64,000 nt of DNA. Origin: Flavobacterium sp. K5-23 (GTDB lineage: Bacteria > Bacteroidota > Bacteroidia > Flavobacteriales > Flavobacteriaceae). The stretch covers positions 1,397,501 to 1,461,500 of the forward strand of contig NZ_CP056783.1 of the NCBI RefSeq assembly GCF_023278045.1, read 5' to 3'. The notes under the pieces were generated by a model. The model made no database searches. It was not told the DNA's origin and saw only the letters and a list, made by a program, of their open reading frames with translations. Every line of letters begins with the position of its first letter. The stretch's first letter is position 1. Below, in pieces: positions 22,073 through 31,573 of this stretch. Made by a program: the position numbers and the translations under genes.

Positions 22073-22565
22073 AACAATATGAACTTGAAAAGGAAATCGA
22101 AAAATAAAAAACGTCAAACTTCAAGTTCAAATATTAGCAAAAGACAAAGAACTTGTTTCTAACACCCTACAAGTGGCTAAGAAAAATAAAATACTTAATG
22201 GTATTATTCAAAAAATTAAGGATATCAATGCTGAATCATTTGATGAGACAACAAAAACTCAATTTGTTAAATTGAATAAAAGCATAACCAAAGAAGTAAA
22301 TTCAGATAAGAGTTGGAAAGAATTAGAAAAACACATTAAAAATGTCCATTTTGATTTTCTTAAAAGATTAAAAGAAAAACATCCTGCAATTTCACCAAGA
22401 GAGATGGACCTATCTACTTATTTATTAATGAATATGTCTACCAAAGAAATTGCCGAAACCATGAATATTTCGAGTGGAGGTGTTGAACTGGCAAGGTATC
22501 GATTACGAAAAAAATTAAACCTTAATAACAAAGAAAATTTAATAAGTTTTATTATGAGTATATAA
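22068..22565 (+). pseudogene. Truncated LuxR-type regulator (C-terminal half of a SusR-like protein)
   Basis: The sequence [12 protein letters not shown], one frameshift near 22108, then [19 protein letters not shown] and a free reading frame to the stop at 22565 correspond to the coiled-coil and DNA-binding end of a Y_Y_Y/LuxR regulator. The end has SPREMDLSTYLLMNMSTKE, IAETMNISSGGVELARY and RLRKKL. The sensor, the Y_Y_Y domain and the membrane helix are missing; in their place is the uvrA relic. The open part 22173-22565 could still make a 130-residue DNA-binding peptide from the ATG at 22173, but no promoter is evident. I call it a pseudogene; a free-standing regulator is the alternative. 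Confidence 0.75.
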
Positions 22566-22566
22566 C

Positions 22567-22606
22567 AAAAAGAACGGCCATCATTTTAATGACGGCCGTT
22601 CTTTTT
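22567..22606. terminator. Bidirectional terminator between regulator fragment and murF
   Basis: AAGAACGGCCATCA pairs with TGACGGCCGTTCTT (one bulge) with A and T runs on either side. It lies between two convergent reading frames. Confidence 0.85.
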
Positions 22607-22613
22607 AAATGTT

Positions 22614-23897
22614 TTATATAAAATCTAAAGTTCGCTCTAAAGCCATTCCTCTGGATCCTTTTATCAAAATTGATTTGTTTTCAAATTGATTAACTTTTAT
22701 ATCATTCGAAAAATCCTCAAAGGTTTCATAAAAGTGAAAATTAAATTTTTCTATTCTATTATAACAGAAATCTTTTCCAATAAAGAAACATTCGATTTGA
22801 TCCACATTTAAGAGCGAATCAACGATTCTTTTATGTTCCACAATACTTTCGTTGCCTAATTCAAACATATCTCCTAATACTACTATTTTATTAACTTTGT
22901 CAAGTTGAACAAAATTAACGATAGCAACTTCCATACTACTAGGATTAGCATTATATGCATCCAGAATTATTTCATTTGTGCCTTTTAATAAAAGTTGGGA
23001 TCTATTATTCTCAGGGATATAGTTCTCAATAGCTTCTTTTATGTCAGAATCTTTTACCTTGAAATAAGTACCTATGGTTATTGCTGCATTAATATTATTA
23101 GCATTATACAACCCAATTAAATGGGATGTTATAGATTGAGTGGAATAACTTATTTGAACGAAAGGGTCAGCCTTTACATTTATTATGTTCACATCAGCGT
23201 TAGGACCATTACTCCCGAATGAATAGCTTTTGATTTTTTTAGTTTTTTCTACTTGGATAGGATCGTCCAGATTTATAAAAACCAACTTCTCATTTTGAAA
23301 AAGGTAATCATACATTTCGCTTTTCCCCTGGATGACACCTTCTACGCCACCAAAACCTTCCAAATGCGCCTTTCCAAAATTAGTTATATACCCAAAATCT
23401 GGCTTTGCTAACTCACACAGAAATTTAATTTCCTTTTTATGATTAGCTCCCATCTCGACAATACCAATTTCTGTATCTGAATTGAAAGACAACAATGTTA
23501 AAGGAACTCCAATATGATTGTTTAGATTTCCAACTGTTGCTTTTGTATTATACTTTTTTGAAAGTACCGCATTTATCAATTCTTTGGTTGTCGTCTTACC
23601 ATTACTTCCTGTAAGTGCAATTATTGGGATTTTTAAATATTCTCTGTGAAATTGTGCTAATTCCTGTAATGCAACTAAGCTATCCTTTACTATAATAGTT
23701 CTGTCATCAATATAATATTCCGCATTGTCTATAATCACATAAGAAGCGCCTTTCTCAAGAGCTTCATTAGCGAAAGTATTGGCGTCAAAACGATCTCCTT
23801 TTATTGAGACAAAAAGAGAATCACGCTCAATTTTACGAGTATCTATTGAAACCGATTTGCATTTTAAAAACAAACTATGAATGTAAGTAATATCCAT
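22614..23897 (-). CDS. murF: UDP-N-acetylmuramoyl-tripeptide--D-alanyl-D-alanine ligase
   Basis: 427 residues. This cytoplasmic ATP-dependent ligase adds D-Ala-D-Ala to UDP-MurNAc-tripeptide, the last soluble step of peptidoglycan precursor synthesis. Mur-ligase domains in order: N-terminal substrate domain (1-85), central ATPase with the P-loop GSNGKTT at 97-103 and the NNHIGVPLTLLSF segment that typifies MurF, and a C-terminal domain (NEIILDAYNANPSSM, VVLGDMFELG, ILIKGSRGM). Length is normal. It lies 66 nt downstream of gldJ, separated by a terminator, so it is probably a separate transcript. Other mur genes are not in the window. Confidence 0.95.
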   Translation of the reverse strand: MDITYIHSLFLKCKSVSIDTRKIERDSLFVSIKGDRFDANTFANEALEKGASYVIIDNAEYYIDDRTIIVKDSLVALQELAQFHREYLKIPIIALTGSNGKTTTKELINAVLSKKYNTKATVGNLNNHIGVPLTLLSFNSDTEIGIVEMGANHKKEIKFLCELAKPDFGYITNFGKAHLEGFGGVEGVIQGKSEMYDYLFQNEKLVFINLDDPIQVEKTKKIKSYSFGSNGPNADVNIINVKADPFVQISYSTQSITSHLIGLYNANNINAAITIGTYFKVKDSDIKEAIENYIPENNRSQLLLKGTNEIILDAYNANPSSMEVAIVNFVQLDKVNKIVVLGDMFELGNESIVEHKRIVDSLLNVDQIECFFIGKDFCYNRIEKFNFHFYETFEDFSNDIKVNQFENKSILIKGSRGMALERTLDFI

Positions 23898-23910
23898 TTA
23901 AAAAAGATTT

Positions 23911-23941
23911 AAAAAAAAAGCCCTAATCAAAGGGCTTTTTT
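23911..23941. terminator. Terminator between gldJ and murF
   Basis: AAAAAAGCCCT / AGGGCTTTTT stem with a 7-nt loop, T-rich on both strands. It lies downstream of gldJ on the minus strand. Confidence 0.8.
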
Positions 23942-23962
23942 ATAACTATTGTATAAATTATT

Positions 23963-25642
23963 TTAATTTCTTGCAGATTTTCTTTTTTCAGCTTTTGGAC
24001 CAACTCTAGACATTGCACATCTAAATCCAATGTAATCTGTCGCCATATCTTGAGGGAAATATCTTCTTTGAGCAGGATCTAACCAATAAGCTCTGTCTCT
24101 CCAAGAACCGCCTTTATAAACTCTGACTTCATTGTTTATTAGAGTTGTTCTTTTGCTTGATTTGTCATATTGACGAACCATTTTCCCTAAACTATCTGTA
24201 GAAACATTATGTTTTGGAGAATTATACATTTTTCTTTCATCTTTTTCCTTACCAGTTTCAGACTCAGATGAACCAAAATTATAATATCTAGAAGACTGTT
24301 TGTCTCCATCTCTATAATTAATATTGTCACTTTTGTCGAAATTCTGTCTTAAATAAGTCTCGTTTTCATCAACAGGAACTTGAGAAATTTGTCCAGGGAA
24401 ATTCCTAGCCATAACTTTACCGTTACTCAATGTGTCATACTTCATATTGTCTTTTGTAACTATGACAACCTTACCATCTTTTCCTATTTCATTTTTAGTG
24501 TACTGATTCCCTCTAAAGTAATTGAAATCATTCCACTCATTATCAATAATAGGTCTGTAAACATCGGCAACCCATTCTGCTACATTTCCAGCCATATCAT
24601 ACAAACCAAAATCGTTTGCTGGATAATATTTAACTACTTGAGTAATATCGGCACCGTCATCAGACCAACCAGCTATTCCTCCATAATCTCCATTTCCTTG
24701 TTTAAAGTTAGCCAATTGATCTCCTTTTGACTGCCTTTTCCCAGAACGAGTATAACTTCCTGACCAAGGGTATTTTTTTTGTCCTTTATAAATATTGTAT
24801 TCTCTTTGTCCAACGTCAGCAGCTGCAGCATACTCCCATTCAGCTTCTGTAGGAAGTCTGTATTCAGGTAAAACAATTCCTGATGAACGTTGTGCGTAAA
24901 CATTTTTTTGCTCTGAGACATTTCCGTTTTTACCCGCTTTAGGATTTTTCTTATCCCCTTTTTTCAAAACTATTTCTTCATTTCCTCCATAGGTCATTGT
25001 AGGGGCATTCAAATAAGTTTCAGTATTAAAAGTACTTTCTGCAGAAACATCCTGTGTTTTAGCATTCTTTTTAAGATAACCGTTTTTTTCAAGAATTGCT
25101 TCGTTTACACGTTCAGTTCTCCATTTACTAAATTCAACTGCTTGCATCCAGTTAACACCTACAACAGGGTAATTAGCATAAGAAGGGTGTCTTAAGTAAT
25201 TATTTGTCATCGTTTCGTTATATCCTAATCTGTTTCTCCAAACTAAAGTATCTGGCGAAGCCCCTTCATAAATATTCTTGTAAATTTCTTCAGTTGGAGG
25301 AAAAACTTTTTTCAACCAATCTAAATATTCTAAATACATAAAATTAGTTACTTCTGTTTCATCCATATAAAAGGACTGTACATGCTGTTGTGTTGGAGTA
25401 TTATTCCAGTCATGCATAACATCATCCTGTACTTTACCCATAGTAAAAGTTCCACCTTCAACAAAAACCAATCCTGGTCCTGCTACTTGTTTTTTACTAC
25501 TGGAAGCTTTTTTACTGTCCACATTCCACCCAGTAGCTCTTGAAGCGCTTTTTGAGCTCGATTTTTTACTACAACCCGATAAACCAACAATCAATATCAT
25601 TGATATCATCAATTGTAAGGTCTTAAATTTGTTTACTTTCAT
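23963..25642 (-). CDS. gldJ: Gliding motility lipoprotein GldJ
   Basis: 559 residues from the ATG at 25642 (MKVNKFKTLQ), which puts the lipobox GLSGC (Cys24) at normal distance. The longer frame to 25792 has no signal sequence at its start and is rejected. From residue about 50 the protein is a formylglycine-generating-enzyme (sulfatase-modifying factor) fold: GLVFVEGGTFTMGK, YRLPTEAEWEYAAAA, YDMAGNVAEWVADVY, RVYKGGSWRDRA and IGFRCAMSR. GldJ is an outer-membrane-associated lipoprotein needed for Flavobacterium gliding and for stability of the GldK motor component. It is divergent from porU, matching the known Flavobacterium arrangement. Confidence 0.95.
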   Translation of the reverse strand: MKVNKFKTLQLMISMILIVGLSGCSKKSSSKSASRATGWNVDSKKASSSKKQVAGPGLVFVEGGTFTMGKVQDDVMHDWNNTPTQQHVQSFYMDETEVTNFMYLEYLDWLKKVFPPTEEIYKNIYEGASPDTLVWRNRLGYNETMTNNYLRHPSYANYPVVGVNWMQAVEFSKWRTERVNEAILEKNGYLKKNAKTQDVSAESTFNTETYLNAPTMTYGGNEEIVLKKGDKKNPKAGKNGNVSEQKNVYAQRSSGIVLPEYRLPTEAEWEYAAAADVGQREYNIYKGQKKYPWSGSYTRSGKRQSKGDQLANFKQGNGDYGGIAGWSDDGADITQVVKYYPANDFGLYDMAGNVAEWVADVYRPIIDNEWNDFNYFRGNQYTKNEIGKDGKVVIVTKDNMKYDTLSNGKVMARNFPGQISQVPVDENETYLRQNFDKSDNINYRDGDKQSSRYYNFGSSESETGKEKDERKMYNSPKHNVSTDSLGKMVRQYDKSSKRTTLINNEVRVYKGGSWRDRAYWLDPAQRRYFPQDMATDYIGFRCAMSRVGPKAEKRKSARN

Positions 25643-25837
25643 ACTATTTTGTAGGTAACATTTTGGTGACGCAATATAATAATTAACAGTTAACACGCAA
25701 AGCCATTTTGCAATAATTATATGCATATGGCTTATATAACAAGAATCATATAAAGCAAACGCAAATTTATACTTTTTATTATTTAATTTCATAATAAATG
25801 ATATATTTTTACTAGTTCTATTAATGCATAATAAACA

Positions 25838-28800
25838 ATGAGAAAGTTACTTTTGTATAATTTATTCCTAATTTCATTTATTTCACATTCCCAGACAAAG
25901 GGGGAGGTGACTATTGACTGGATTGAAAAAACAGAAATTTCTTTTGGGAGCTATAAGGTAAATACGCCTCAGTTTTCCGGAAATATTTTCTCTTACGATC
26001 CTGCAAATAAGTCTATTTTTTTATCTGTAAAATTATCTGATTCTGGTACTTATAACGAAAATAATCTAGATGTTTACAATATAACTTACGAAACTATTTC
26101 AAAAAATCAGTTAGGTGATTTAGACTTAGACAAAATTCCAACCTCGATATCCGCAACACTTAAAATTGTTGAATCTAGAGAAGAAAAGCAGAATTTTATA
26201 ATTCTTTCTCCTATTATAAAAGGGGCATCAAGTTTTTTAAAAATAAAATCATTTTATTACTCAATAAATAATAGCACAAGTAAACAGTATACTGACAAAT
26301 CAACTTTCGTCTTATCTAATTCAGTTTTGGCCTCTGGAGAATGGTATAAGTTTTACGTGGAAAAATCCGGGGTTTACAAAATTTCAAAATCTTTTTTACA
26401 ACAACTAGGCATTAATTTAAACAATGTCAATCCCAATACAATAAAAATCTTTGGAAATGGAGGCAAAATGCTCCCTCTATTAAATAGTATTTATTACCCA
26501 TCAGATCTAACAGAAAATGCAATTCAAATAGTAGGGGAGAACGACGGTAGTTTTGATAACGAGGATTATATCTTATTTTACGCAGAAGGAGTGGACACTT
26601 GGAATGATGAAAGCAAAACTTTCAATAATTTATATGATACAAAATCTTATTATTATATTACCACCCAGGGTGAATACGGAAAAAGAATTTTAGAGATGAC
26701 ACTGCCTGCAGGAAACGCAACTTTGACTTTGAATACCTTTGACGAGCATCAATTTCACGAAAAAGATCTTGTAAACATTGCGCATTTAGGCCGTCAATGG
26801 TTTGGAGAAATTTTTGATTTCAATCAGGAGCAGGAATTCTCTTTTAATTTTCCAAATATCGACACTTCGACTCCTATAAAAATCAAAACGACTGCCGCGT
26901 CAGCCGCCTACACCTCTACCTCATTTAAAATAGCAGCAAATGGCCAGGAAATTGGAAATATCACTTTCCCTGCCCTTAACACAAGTTCAGACACCGAATT
27001 CAACACCGGAAACCTCCTTAACAACACCAGTTTCAATGCCTCTGAAAATATAAAATTAAAACTAAATTACAACAATAATGGAGTCCCTGGTTCAAAAGGG
27101 TTTCTGGACTATATTGAGCTTATAGCAAAAAGAAAACTTCAAGGATACGGTAAACAATTTCATTTTCAATACGATTTATCCAATTCAAATTTAGGAGTTG
27201 TGAATTATAGCATTTCAAACGCAAGCGGTATTTCCCAAATATGGGATGTTACTGACTTGTTCAATGTTAGCAAAATCGAAAATTCAAAACAAGATACTTT
27301 TTCTTTTAGTGCTAATCTGGGTGAAATTAGAAAATACATAGCCCTTGACGCGTCTGATTATTACACTCCTAAAAAAGAAAGTCAATCCAGAATTATTAAC
27401 CAGAACTTAAAAGGAACGCTTTTCAAAAACGCTCAAGGCCAATTTGAAGACATAGATTATGTTATTATCAGTCCCGCTATTTTATCACAACAAGCAGAGA
27501 AACTGGCAAATTTCCATCGAATGAATTCAAATTTAACGGTAAAAGTAATAACTCTTGAATCCATATATCTGGAATTTTCATCTGGGAAACAGGACATTGC
27601 AGCAATTAGAAACTGCATTAAATACATTTATAATAATGCTTCTACGCCCTTAAAAAGAATCAAATATATAAATCTATTCGGAGACGCATCTTTCGACTAT
27701 AAAAACAGAATTTCAAACAATAATAATATAGTCCCAATTTACCATGCGTTACATAGTAAGTCAACTGGAGAGGCTTCTTTTTCTTCTGATGACTTTTTCG
27801 GATTAATGGATGCAAATGAAGGGAATATCACTACGTTTTTTGGAGGAATAGATATTGCTGTAGGAAGAATGTTAGTCAACAATGCTAAGCAAGCAGATGA
27901 AATGGTTGATAAAGTTATTGAATACCATGACATAAAATCTTATGGAAACTGGAGAAATAATTTTGTAATGATTAGTGACGATTCTGACAAGCCTTCAGAT
28001 GTGAGTCTGCAAACAAGGCAAAACAACCTCGCGGATATCATTAGTGCCGATAAGCCTTTTTTGAACGCAAGTAAAATAATATTAGATTCATACGCTCAAG
28101 AAGCGTCTGCCGGAGGATTTAGATATCCAAAAGCAAGAGCCGATCTGTTCAATGCTTTCGAAAAAGGAGCCTTGGTATTTAACTATTTAGGACATGGAGG
28201 AGAAGATGGGCTAAGCGCAGAACGTATTTGGGAAAAAGCAGACGGTCAAAAATTAAGTAATCAATATAGGTATCCCTTGTTTATAACTATAACATGTGAA
28301 TTCTCTCGTTTTGACAACCCATCAAGGCCTACTGCAGGAGAGTACACTTATTGGAACCCAAAAGGCGGTGCAATTTCAATGATCACAACCACCAGAGCAA
28401 TTGGTCAATTTAGCGCTGAAAATTTCAATGATAATTTATCAAAAAATCTTTTTGCTTTTGGTTCAAACCAATACAATTCTATTGCGGAAGTATTAAGGAT
28501 ATCTAAAAACAACAATCCAAATTCATCGACCAATGTAGTGTCCTATATAGGCGACCCAGCATTAATGCTAGCAATACCTAAACCAAATGTAAAGCTTACA
28601 AAGGTAAATGACGTTTCCGTAACCCAGCCATTTGATGATTTTAAATCATTGGCACACATGAAAATAACAGGGGAAGTAACTGATGAGAACAACATAGTAC
28701 TTACTAATTACAATGGGGAAATTTCTACTACAATTTTCGATAAAATAATTCAAAGGGCAACAAATAATAATGACGGAAATAGTCCGCCAATAACTTTCAA

Positions 28801-29665
28801 TACCCTGGGAGAAACTATTTTTAGAGGTAATGCATCAGTTACAAATGGTCAGTTTGAATTTAGTTTTGTAGTTCCCCGAGATATCCGTATACCATTAGCT
28901 AATGGGAAAATTAGTTTTTACGCAAAAAAAGGACAATTCCTGGACAGTAAAACAGGTTATGACACAAGTATAAAAATTGGAGGGATAAATGAAAATGCCG
29001 TTGCAGACAATATTAGTCCAAAAGTGAAGTTATATATGAATGACGAGACTTTTGTCTCCGGAGGCATTACTAATGAATCTCCATTCCTGCTGGCCTTTCT
29101 CGAAGATGAAAACGGGATAAATACCGCAAGCGGAATTGGACATGATATTGTGGCCATCCTAGACGGAGACGTAAACAATCCGTTTATATTAAATGATTAT
29201 TATCAAACGCAACTAGATGATTACACAAAAGGGAGTCTTCGTTTTCCATTGCGTAATTTATCTGTTGGTTTACATACTATAACTTTTAAAGCTTGGGATG
29301 TTTACAATAATCCTATTACAATTGATATTCAATTTGTAGTTGTTGGTAACGAAAATATAACACTGTCACATGTGTTGAATTACCCCAATCCATTTGTCAA
29401 TTACACGGAATTTTGGTTTACACATAACAGACCTTTCGAGCCATTGCAAGTACAGATTCAGGTTTTTACTATTGCCGGAAAAGTGGTTTGGACAAGAAAT
29501 CAAATCATTACAACGGACGGATTTTTATCCAAAGACATCAGTTGGGACGGCAAAGATGATTTTGGCAACAAAATAGGGAAAGGCGTTTATATTTATAAAC
29601 TGACTGTCAAATCGGCTTTAAGTAATAAAAAGACAGAAAAGTTTGAAAAACTTGTAATACTTTAA
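25838..29665 (+). CDS. porU: Type IX secretion system sortase PorU
   Basis: 1275 residues. Signal peptide (to about HSQT) followed by a long beta-rich region and a C25/gingipain-like cysteine protease domain (about 540-910). The catalytic His786 is in NYLGHGGEDG and Cys820 in ITCEFSRFD. The C-terminus (from about 1180, LNYPNPFVNYTEFWFTHNRP, SWDGKDDFGNKIGKGVYIYKL) is a FlgD-like/type A sorting domain. PorU removes the C-terminal signal of secreted proteins at the cell surface. It is directly followed by porV, its partner in the attachment complex, and is divergent from gldJ. Confidence 0.96.
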   Translation: MRKLLLYNLFLISFISHSQTKGEVTIDWIEKTEISFGSYKVNTPQFSGNIFSYDPANKSIFLSVKLSDSGTYNENNLDVYNITYETISKNQLGDLDLDKIPTSISATLKIVESREEKQNFIILSPIIKGASSFLKIKSFYYSINNSTSKQYTDKSTFVLSNSVLASGEWYKFYVEKSGVYKISKSFLQQLGINLNNVNPNTIKIFGNGGKMLPLLNSIYYPSDLTENAIQIVGENDGSFDNEDYILFYAEGVDTWNDESKTFNNLYDTKSYYYITTQGEYGKRILEMTLPAGNATLTLNTFDEHQFHEKDLVNIAHLGRQWFGEIFDFNQEQEFSFNFPNIDTSTPIKIKTTAASAAYTSTSFKIAANGQEIGNITFPALNTSSDTEFNTGNLLNNTSFNASENIKLKLNYNNNGVPGSKGFLDYIELIAKRKLQGYGKQFHFQYDLSNSNLGVVNYSISNASGISQIWDVTDLFNVSKIENSKQDTFSFSANLGEIRKYIALDASDYYTPKKESQSRIINQNLKGTLFKNAQGQFEDIDYVIISPAILSQQAEKLANFHRMNSNLTVKVITLESIYLEFSSGKQDIAAIRNCIKYIYNNASTPLKRIKYINLFGDASFDYKNRISNNNNIVPIYHALHSKSTGEASFSSDDFFGLMDANEGNITTFFGGIDIAVGRMLVNNAKQADEMVDKVIEYHDIKSYGNWRNNFVMISDDSDKPSDVSLQTRQNNLADIISADKPFLNASKIILDSYAQEASAGGFRYPKARADLFNAFEKGALVFNYLGHGGEDGLSAERIWEKADGQKLSNQYRYPLFITITCEFSRFDNPSRPTAGEYTYWNPKGGAISMITTTRAIGQFSAENFNDNLSKNLFAFGSNQYNSIAEVLRISKNNNPNSSTNVVSYIGDPALMLAIPKPNVKLTKVNDVSVTQPFDDFKSLAHMKITGEVTDENNIVLTNYNGEISTTIFDKIIQRATNNNDGNSPPITFNTLGETIFRGNASVTNGQFEFSFVVPRDIRIPLANGKISFYAKKGQFLDSKTGYDTSIKIGGINENAVADNISPKVKLYMNDETFVSGGITNESPFLLAFLEDENGINTASGIGHDIVAILDGDVNNPFILNDYYQTQLDDYTKGSLRFPLRNLSVGLHTITFKAWDVYNNPITIDIQFVVVGNENITLSHVLNYPNPFVNYTEFWFTHNRPFEPLQVQIQVFTIAGKVVWTRNQIITTDGFLSKDISWDGKDDFGNKIGKGVYIYKLTVKSALSNKKTEKFEKLVIL

Positions 29666-29681
29666 TAAAATACTATATTTG
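29652..29681 (+). promoter_or_regulatory. Candidate promoter of porV (TTG-N19-TATATTTG)
   Basis: TTG at 29652-29654, a 19-nt spacer, then TATATTTG at 29674-29681 match the Bacteroidota consensus (-33 TTG, -7 TAnnTTTG). The -33 part lies inside the 3' end of porU. Transcription would begin near 29686, which supports the ATG at 29704 as porV start. Confidence 0.6.
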
Positions 29682-29703
29682 TCCAATGAATTTCACAGTA
29701 ATA

Positions 29704-30873
29704 ATGAGAAAAATAATACCACTTTTAACGTGTTTATTTGCCGTTACTTTTGTAAACGCACAAGAAAACAATAGAGTTATAACTACAGGAGTACCATTTT
29801 TATTAGTATCCGCAGATGCTAGAGCAGCAGGAATGGCTGATCAAGGTGTCGCAACGGCTGCTGATGCTTTTTCACAGCAATGGAATCCAGCAAAGTATGC
29901 GTTTTCAACGGACAAGCAAGGCTTTTCAATAAGCTACACGCCTTACTTAATAGAATTAGCCAATGATATATCATTAGCTCAATTGACCTATTTTAATAAA
30001 ATAAGTGACCGTAGTGCTTTCGCAGGGAGTTTACGATATTTTGGGTTTGGAGAGATTGAGTTAAGAGAAAATTCATTTGATGAACCAAGAATAGTTTCGC
30101 CTAACGAACTCGCATTAGACTTATCTTATTCTTTAAAACTAAGTGAAAAATTCTCTATGGCAGTTGCTGGAAGATATATTCGCTCTAGTCTAAAAGTAGC
30201 AGATGTAAATAATGATGCTTCCGCAGCAAATTCATTTGCGATCGATGTTGCTGGTTTTTATCAATCAGAGGAAATCGCTTATAGTGAATTTAATGGTAGA
30301 TGGAGAGCCGGTTTTAATATTCAAAATTTAGGACCTAAAATCAGTTATGACAATGATGAATTCAGCACAAACTTTTTACCCGCTAATTTAAAAATTGGAA
30401 CTGGATTTGATTTTATATTTGATGAGTATAATAAACTTGGAATAAATCTAGAATTAAATAAATTACTTGTCCCTACACCTCAAAATCCAGATTTAAATGG
30501 TGATGGAACAATTTCTACAGCTGAAAGAGCACAAAATTTTGACAACTACAGATCCATTGGCTGGGTTTCTGGAATCTTTAAGTCATTTGGTGATGCACCA
30601 GATGGTTTTAGTGAAGAACTAAAAGAAGTTACTTATTCTCTTGGAGCAGAATACTTGTACCAAGATTCATTTGCAATGCGTATGGGTTATTTCCACGAAA
30701 ATGATTTAAAAGGAGCCAGGAAATTTTTCTCGCTTGGTGCAGGTTTCAAATACAACGTAGTCAAAGTTGACGTTTCTTATTTATTCTCTACTTCTAGGGT
30801 TAAAAGTCCTCTAGAAAACACCTTACGTTTTTCTCTTACGTTCAACTTTGGAGATAAGTATGAGCAATACTAA
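29704..30873 (+). CDS. porV: Type IX secretion system outer membrane protein PorV (LptO)
   Basis: 389 residues from the ATG at 29704, where a standard signal peptide begins (MRKIIPLLTCLFAVTFVNAQ). The ATG at 29686 would add six residues and sits at the likely transcription start. The mature protein is a FadL-like 14-strand outer-membrane barrel: the family start GVPFLLVSADARAAGMAD and QQWNPAKYAF is clear, and the C-terminal strand ends FSLTFNFGDKYEQY. PorV carries type IX cargo from the translocon to the PorU sortase. It is 38 nt after porU and followed by a terminator. Confidence 0.94.
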   Translation: MRKIIPLLTCLFAVTFVNAQENNRVITTGVPFLLVSADARAAGMADQGVATAADAFSQQWNPAKYAFSTDKQGFSISYTPYLIELANDISLAQLTYFNKISDRSAFAGSLRYFGFGEIELRENSFDEPRIVSPNELALDLSYSLKLSEKFSMAVAGRYIRSSLKVADVNNDASAANSFAIDVAGFYQSEEIAYSEFNGRWRAGFNIQNLGPKISYDNDEFSTNFLPANLKIGTGFDFIFDEYNKLGINLELNKLLVPTPQNPDLNGDGTISTAERAQNFDNYRSIGWVSGIFKSFGDAPDGFSEELKEVTYSLGAEYLYQDSFAMRMGYFHENDLKGARKFFSLGAGFKYNVVKVDVSYLFSTSRVKSPLENTLRFSLTFNFGDKYEQY

Positions 30874-30898
30874 AACCTGAAAACAAACTAATTATAAA

Positions 30899-30934
30899 AA
30901 TCCAAATTCTTGAAATAAGAATTTGGATTTTTTT
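30899..30934 (+). terminator. Terminator after porV
   Basis: AAATCCAAATTCTT (30899-30912) pairs with AAGAATTTGGATTT (30917-30930), followed by a run of T. Confidence 0.85.
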
Positions 30935-30947
30935 TCCTTAAAAAATC

Positions 30948-31430
30948 ATGAAAGAAATATCTATTACAAGCAAATTCTCAGTTTACGACACGATTCCTGA
31001 TTTACCACTTGACATCCAAAACCTGATGGAACAAGCTGTTGATGTTAGAAAAAAAGCTTATGCTCCTTATTCTAATTTCAGGGTAGGGACAGCTTTACTT
31101 TTAGATAATGGGGAAATAGTTTTAGGCTCTAACCAAGAAAATGCTGCCTACCCATCCGGACTTTGTGCGGAACGTGTTGCTATATTTTATGCAGGTGCAA
31201 TTTACCCTGAAGCCAAGATTTTAAAAATGGCAATTACAGCAGCTTCAGATACTAATACAACAAAATCTCCAATCCCACCTTGTGGCGCGTGTAGACAATC
31301 TATTGCTGAATATGAAACGAGACAGGACGTCCCAATAGAGATTTATTTTATGGGAGAATTAGGGGCGATTTATAAATCAGACTCTCTTAAAAACCTATTG
31401 CCTTTTATGTTTGACAAAAACTTCTTGTAA
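30948..31430 (+). CDS. cdd: Cytidine deaminase
   Basis: 160 residues. It deaminates cytidine and deoxycytidine to uridine and deoxyuridine in pyrimidine salvage. Family landmarks: YAPYSNFRVGTALL, substrate segment SNQENAAYPSGLCAER with the zinc ligand Cys and catalytic Glu in CAER, and the second zinc pair in PPCGACRQS. Length is that of the homotetrameric form with an N-terminal extension of about 25 residues. It lies between porV and pdhA with terminator and promoter signals on the two sides, so it is probably transcribed alone. Confidence 0.95.
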   Translation: MKEISITSKFSVYDTIPDLPLDIQNLMEQAVDVRKKAYAPYSNFRVGTALLLDNGEIVLGSNQENAAYPSGLCAERVAIFYAGAIYPEAKILKMAITAASDTNTTKSPIPPCGACRQSIAEYETRQDVPIEIYFMGELGAIYKSDSLKNLLPFMFDKNFL

Positions 31431-31478
31431 AATACCTAAAAATTAGCGTTTAAATTTTACTTCTTACTTGGAATGTCT

Positions 31479-31486
31479 TATTTTTG
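31479..31486 (+). promoter_or_regulatory. Candidate -7 element (TATTTTTG) upstream of pdhA
   Basis: TATTTTTG fits TAnnTTTG and lies in the only sizeable gap before the pdhA-pdhC pair. A TTG at the right distance upstream is not obvious, and the leader would be about 80 nt, so support is moderate. Confidence 0.4.
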
Positions 31487-31573
31487 CGATTCGCAAATTG
31501 TGGGAGGAAACTATTTTGCGTTATAGGTACTAATTGATTAAACAATAAAAACTTTAGCAAAAGAACATTTGAG

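Noticed and set aside
25643..25792. 50-codon extension of gldJ
   Set aside because: It would bury the lipoprotein signal and lipobox in the middle of the protein.
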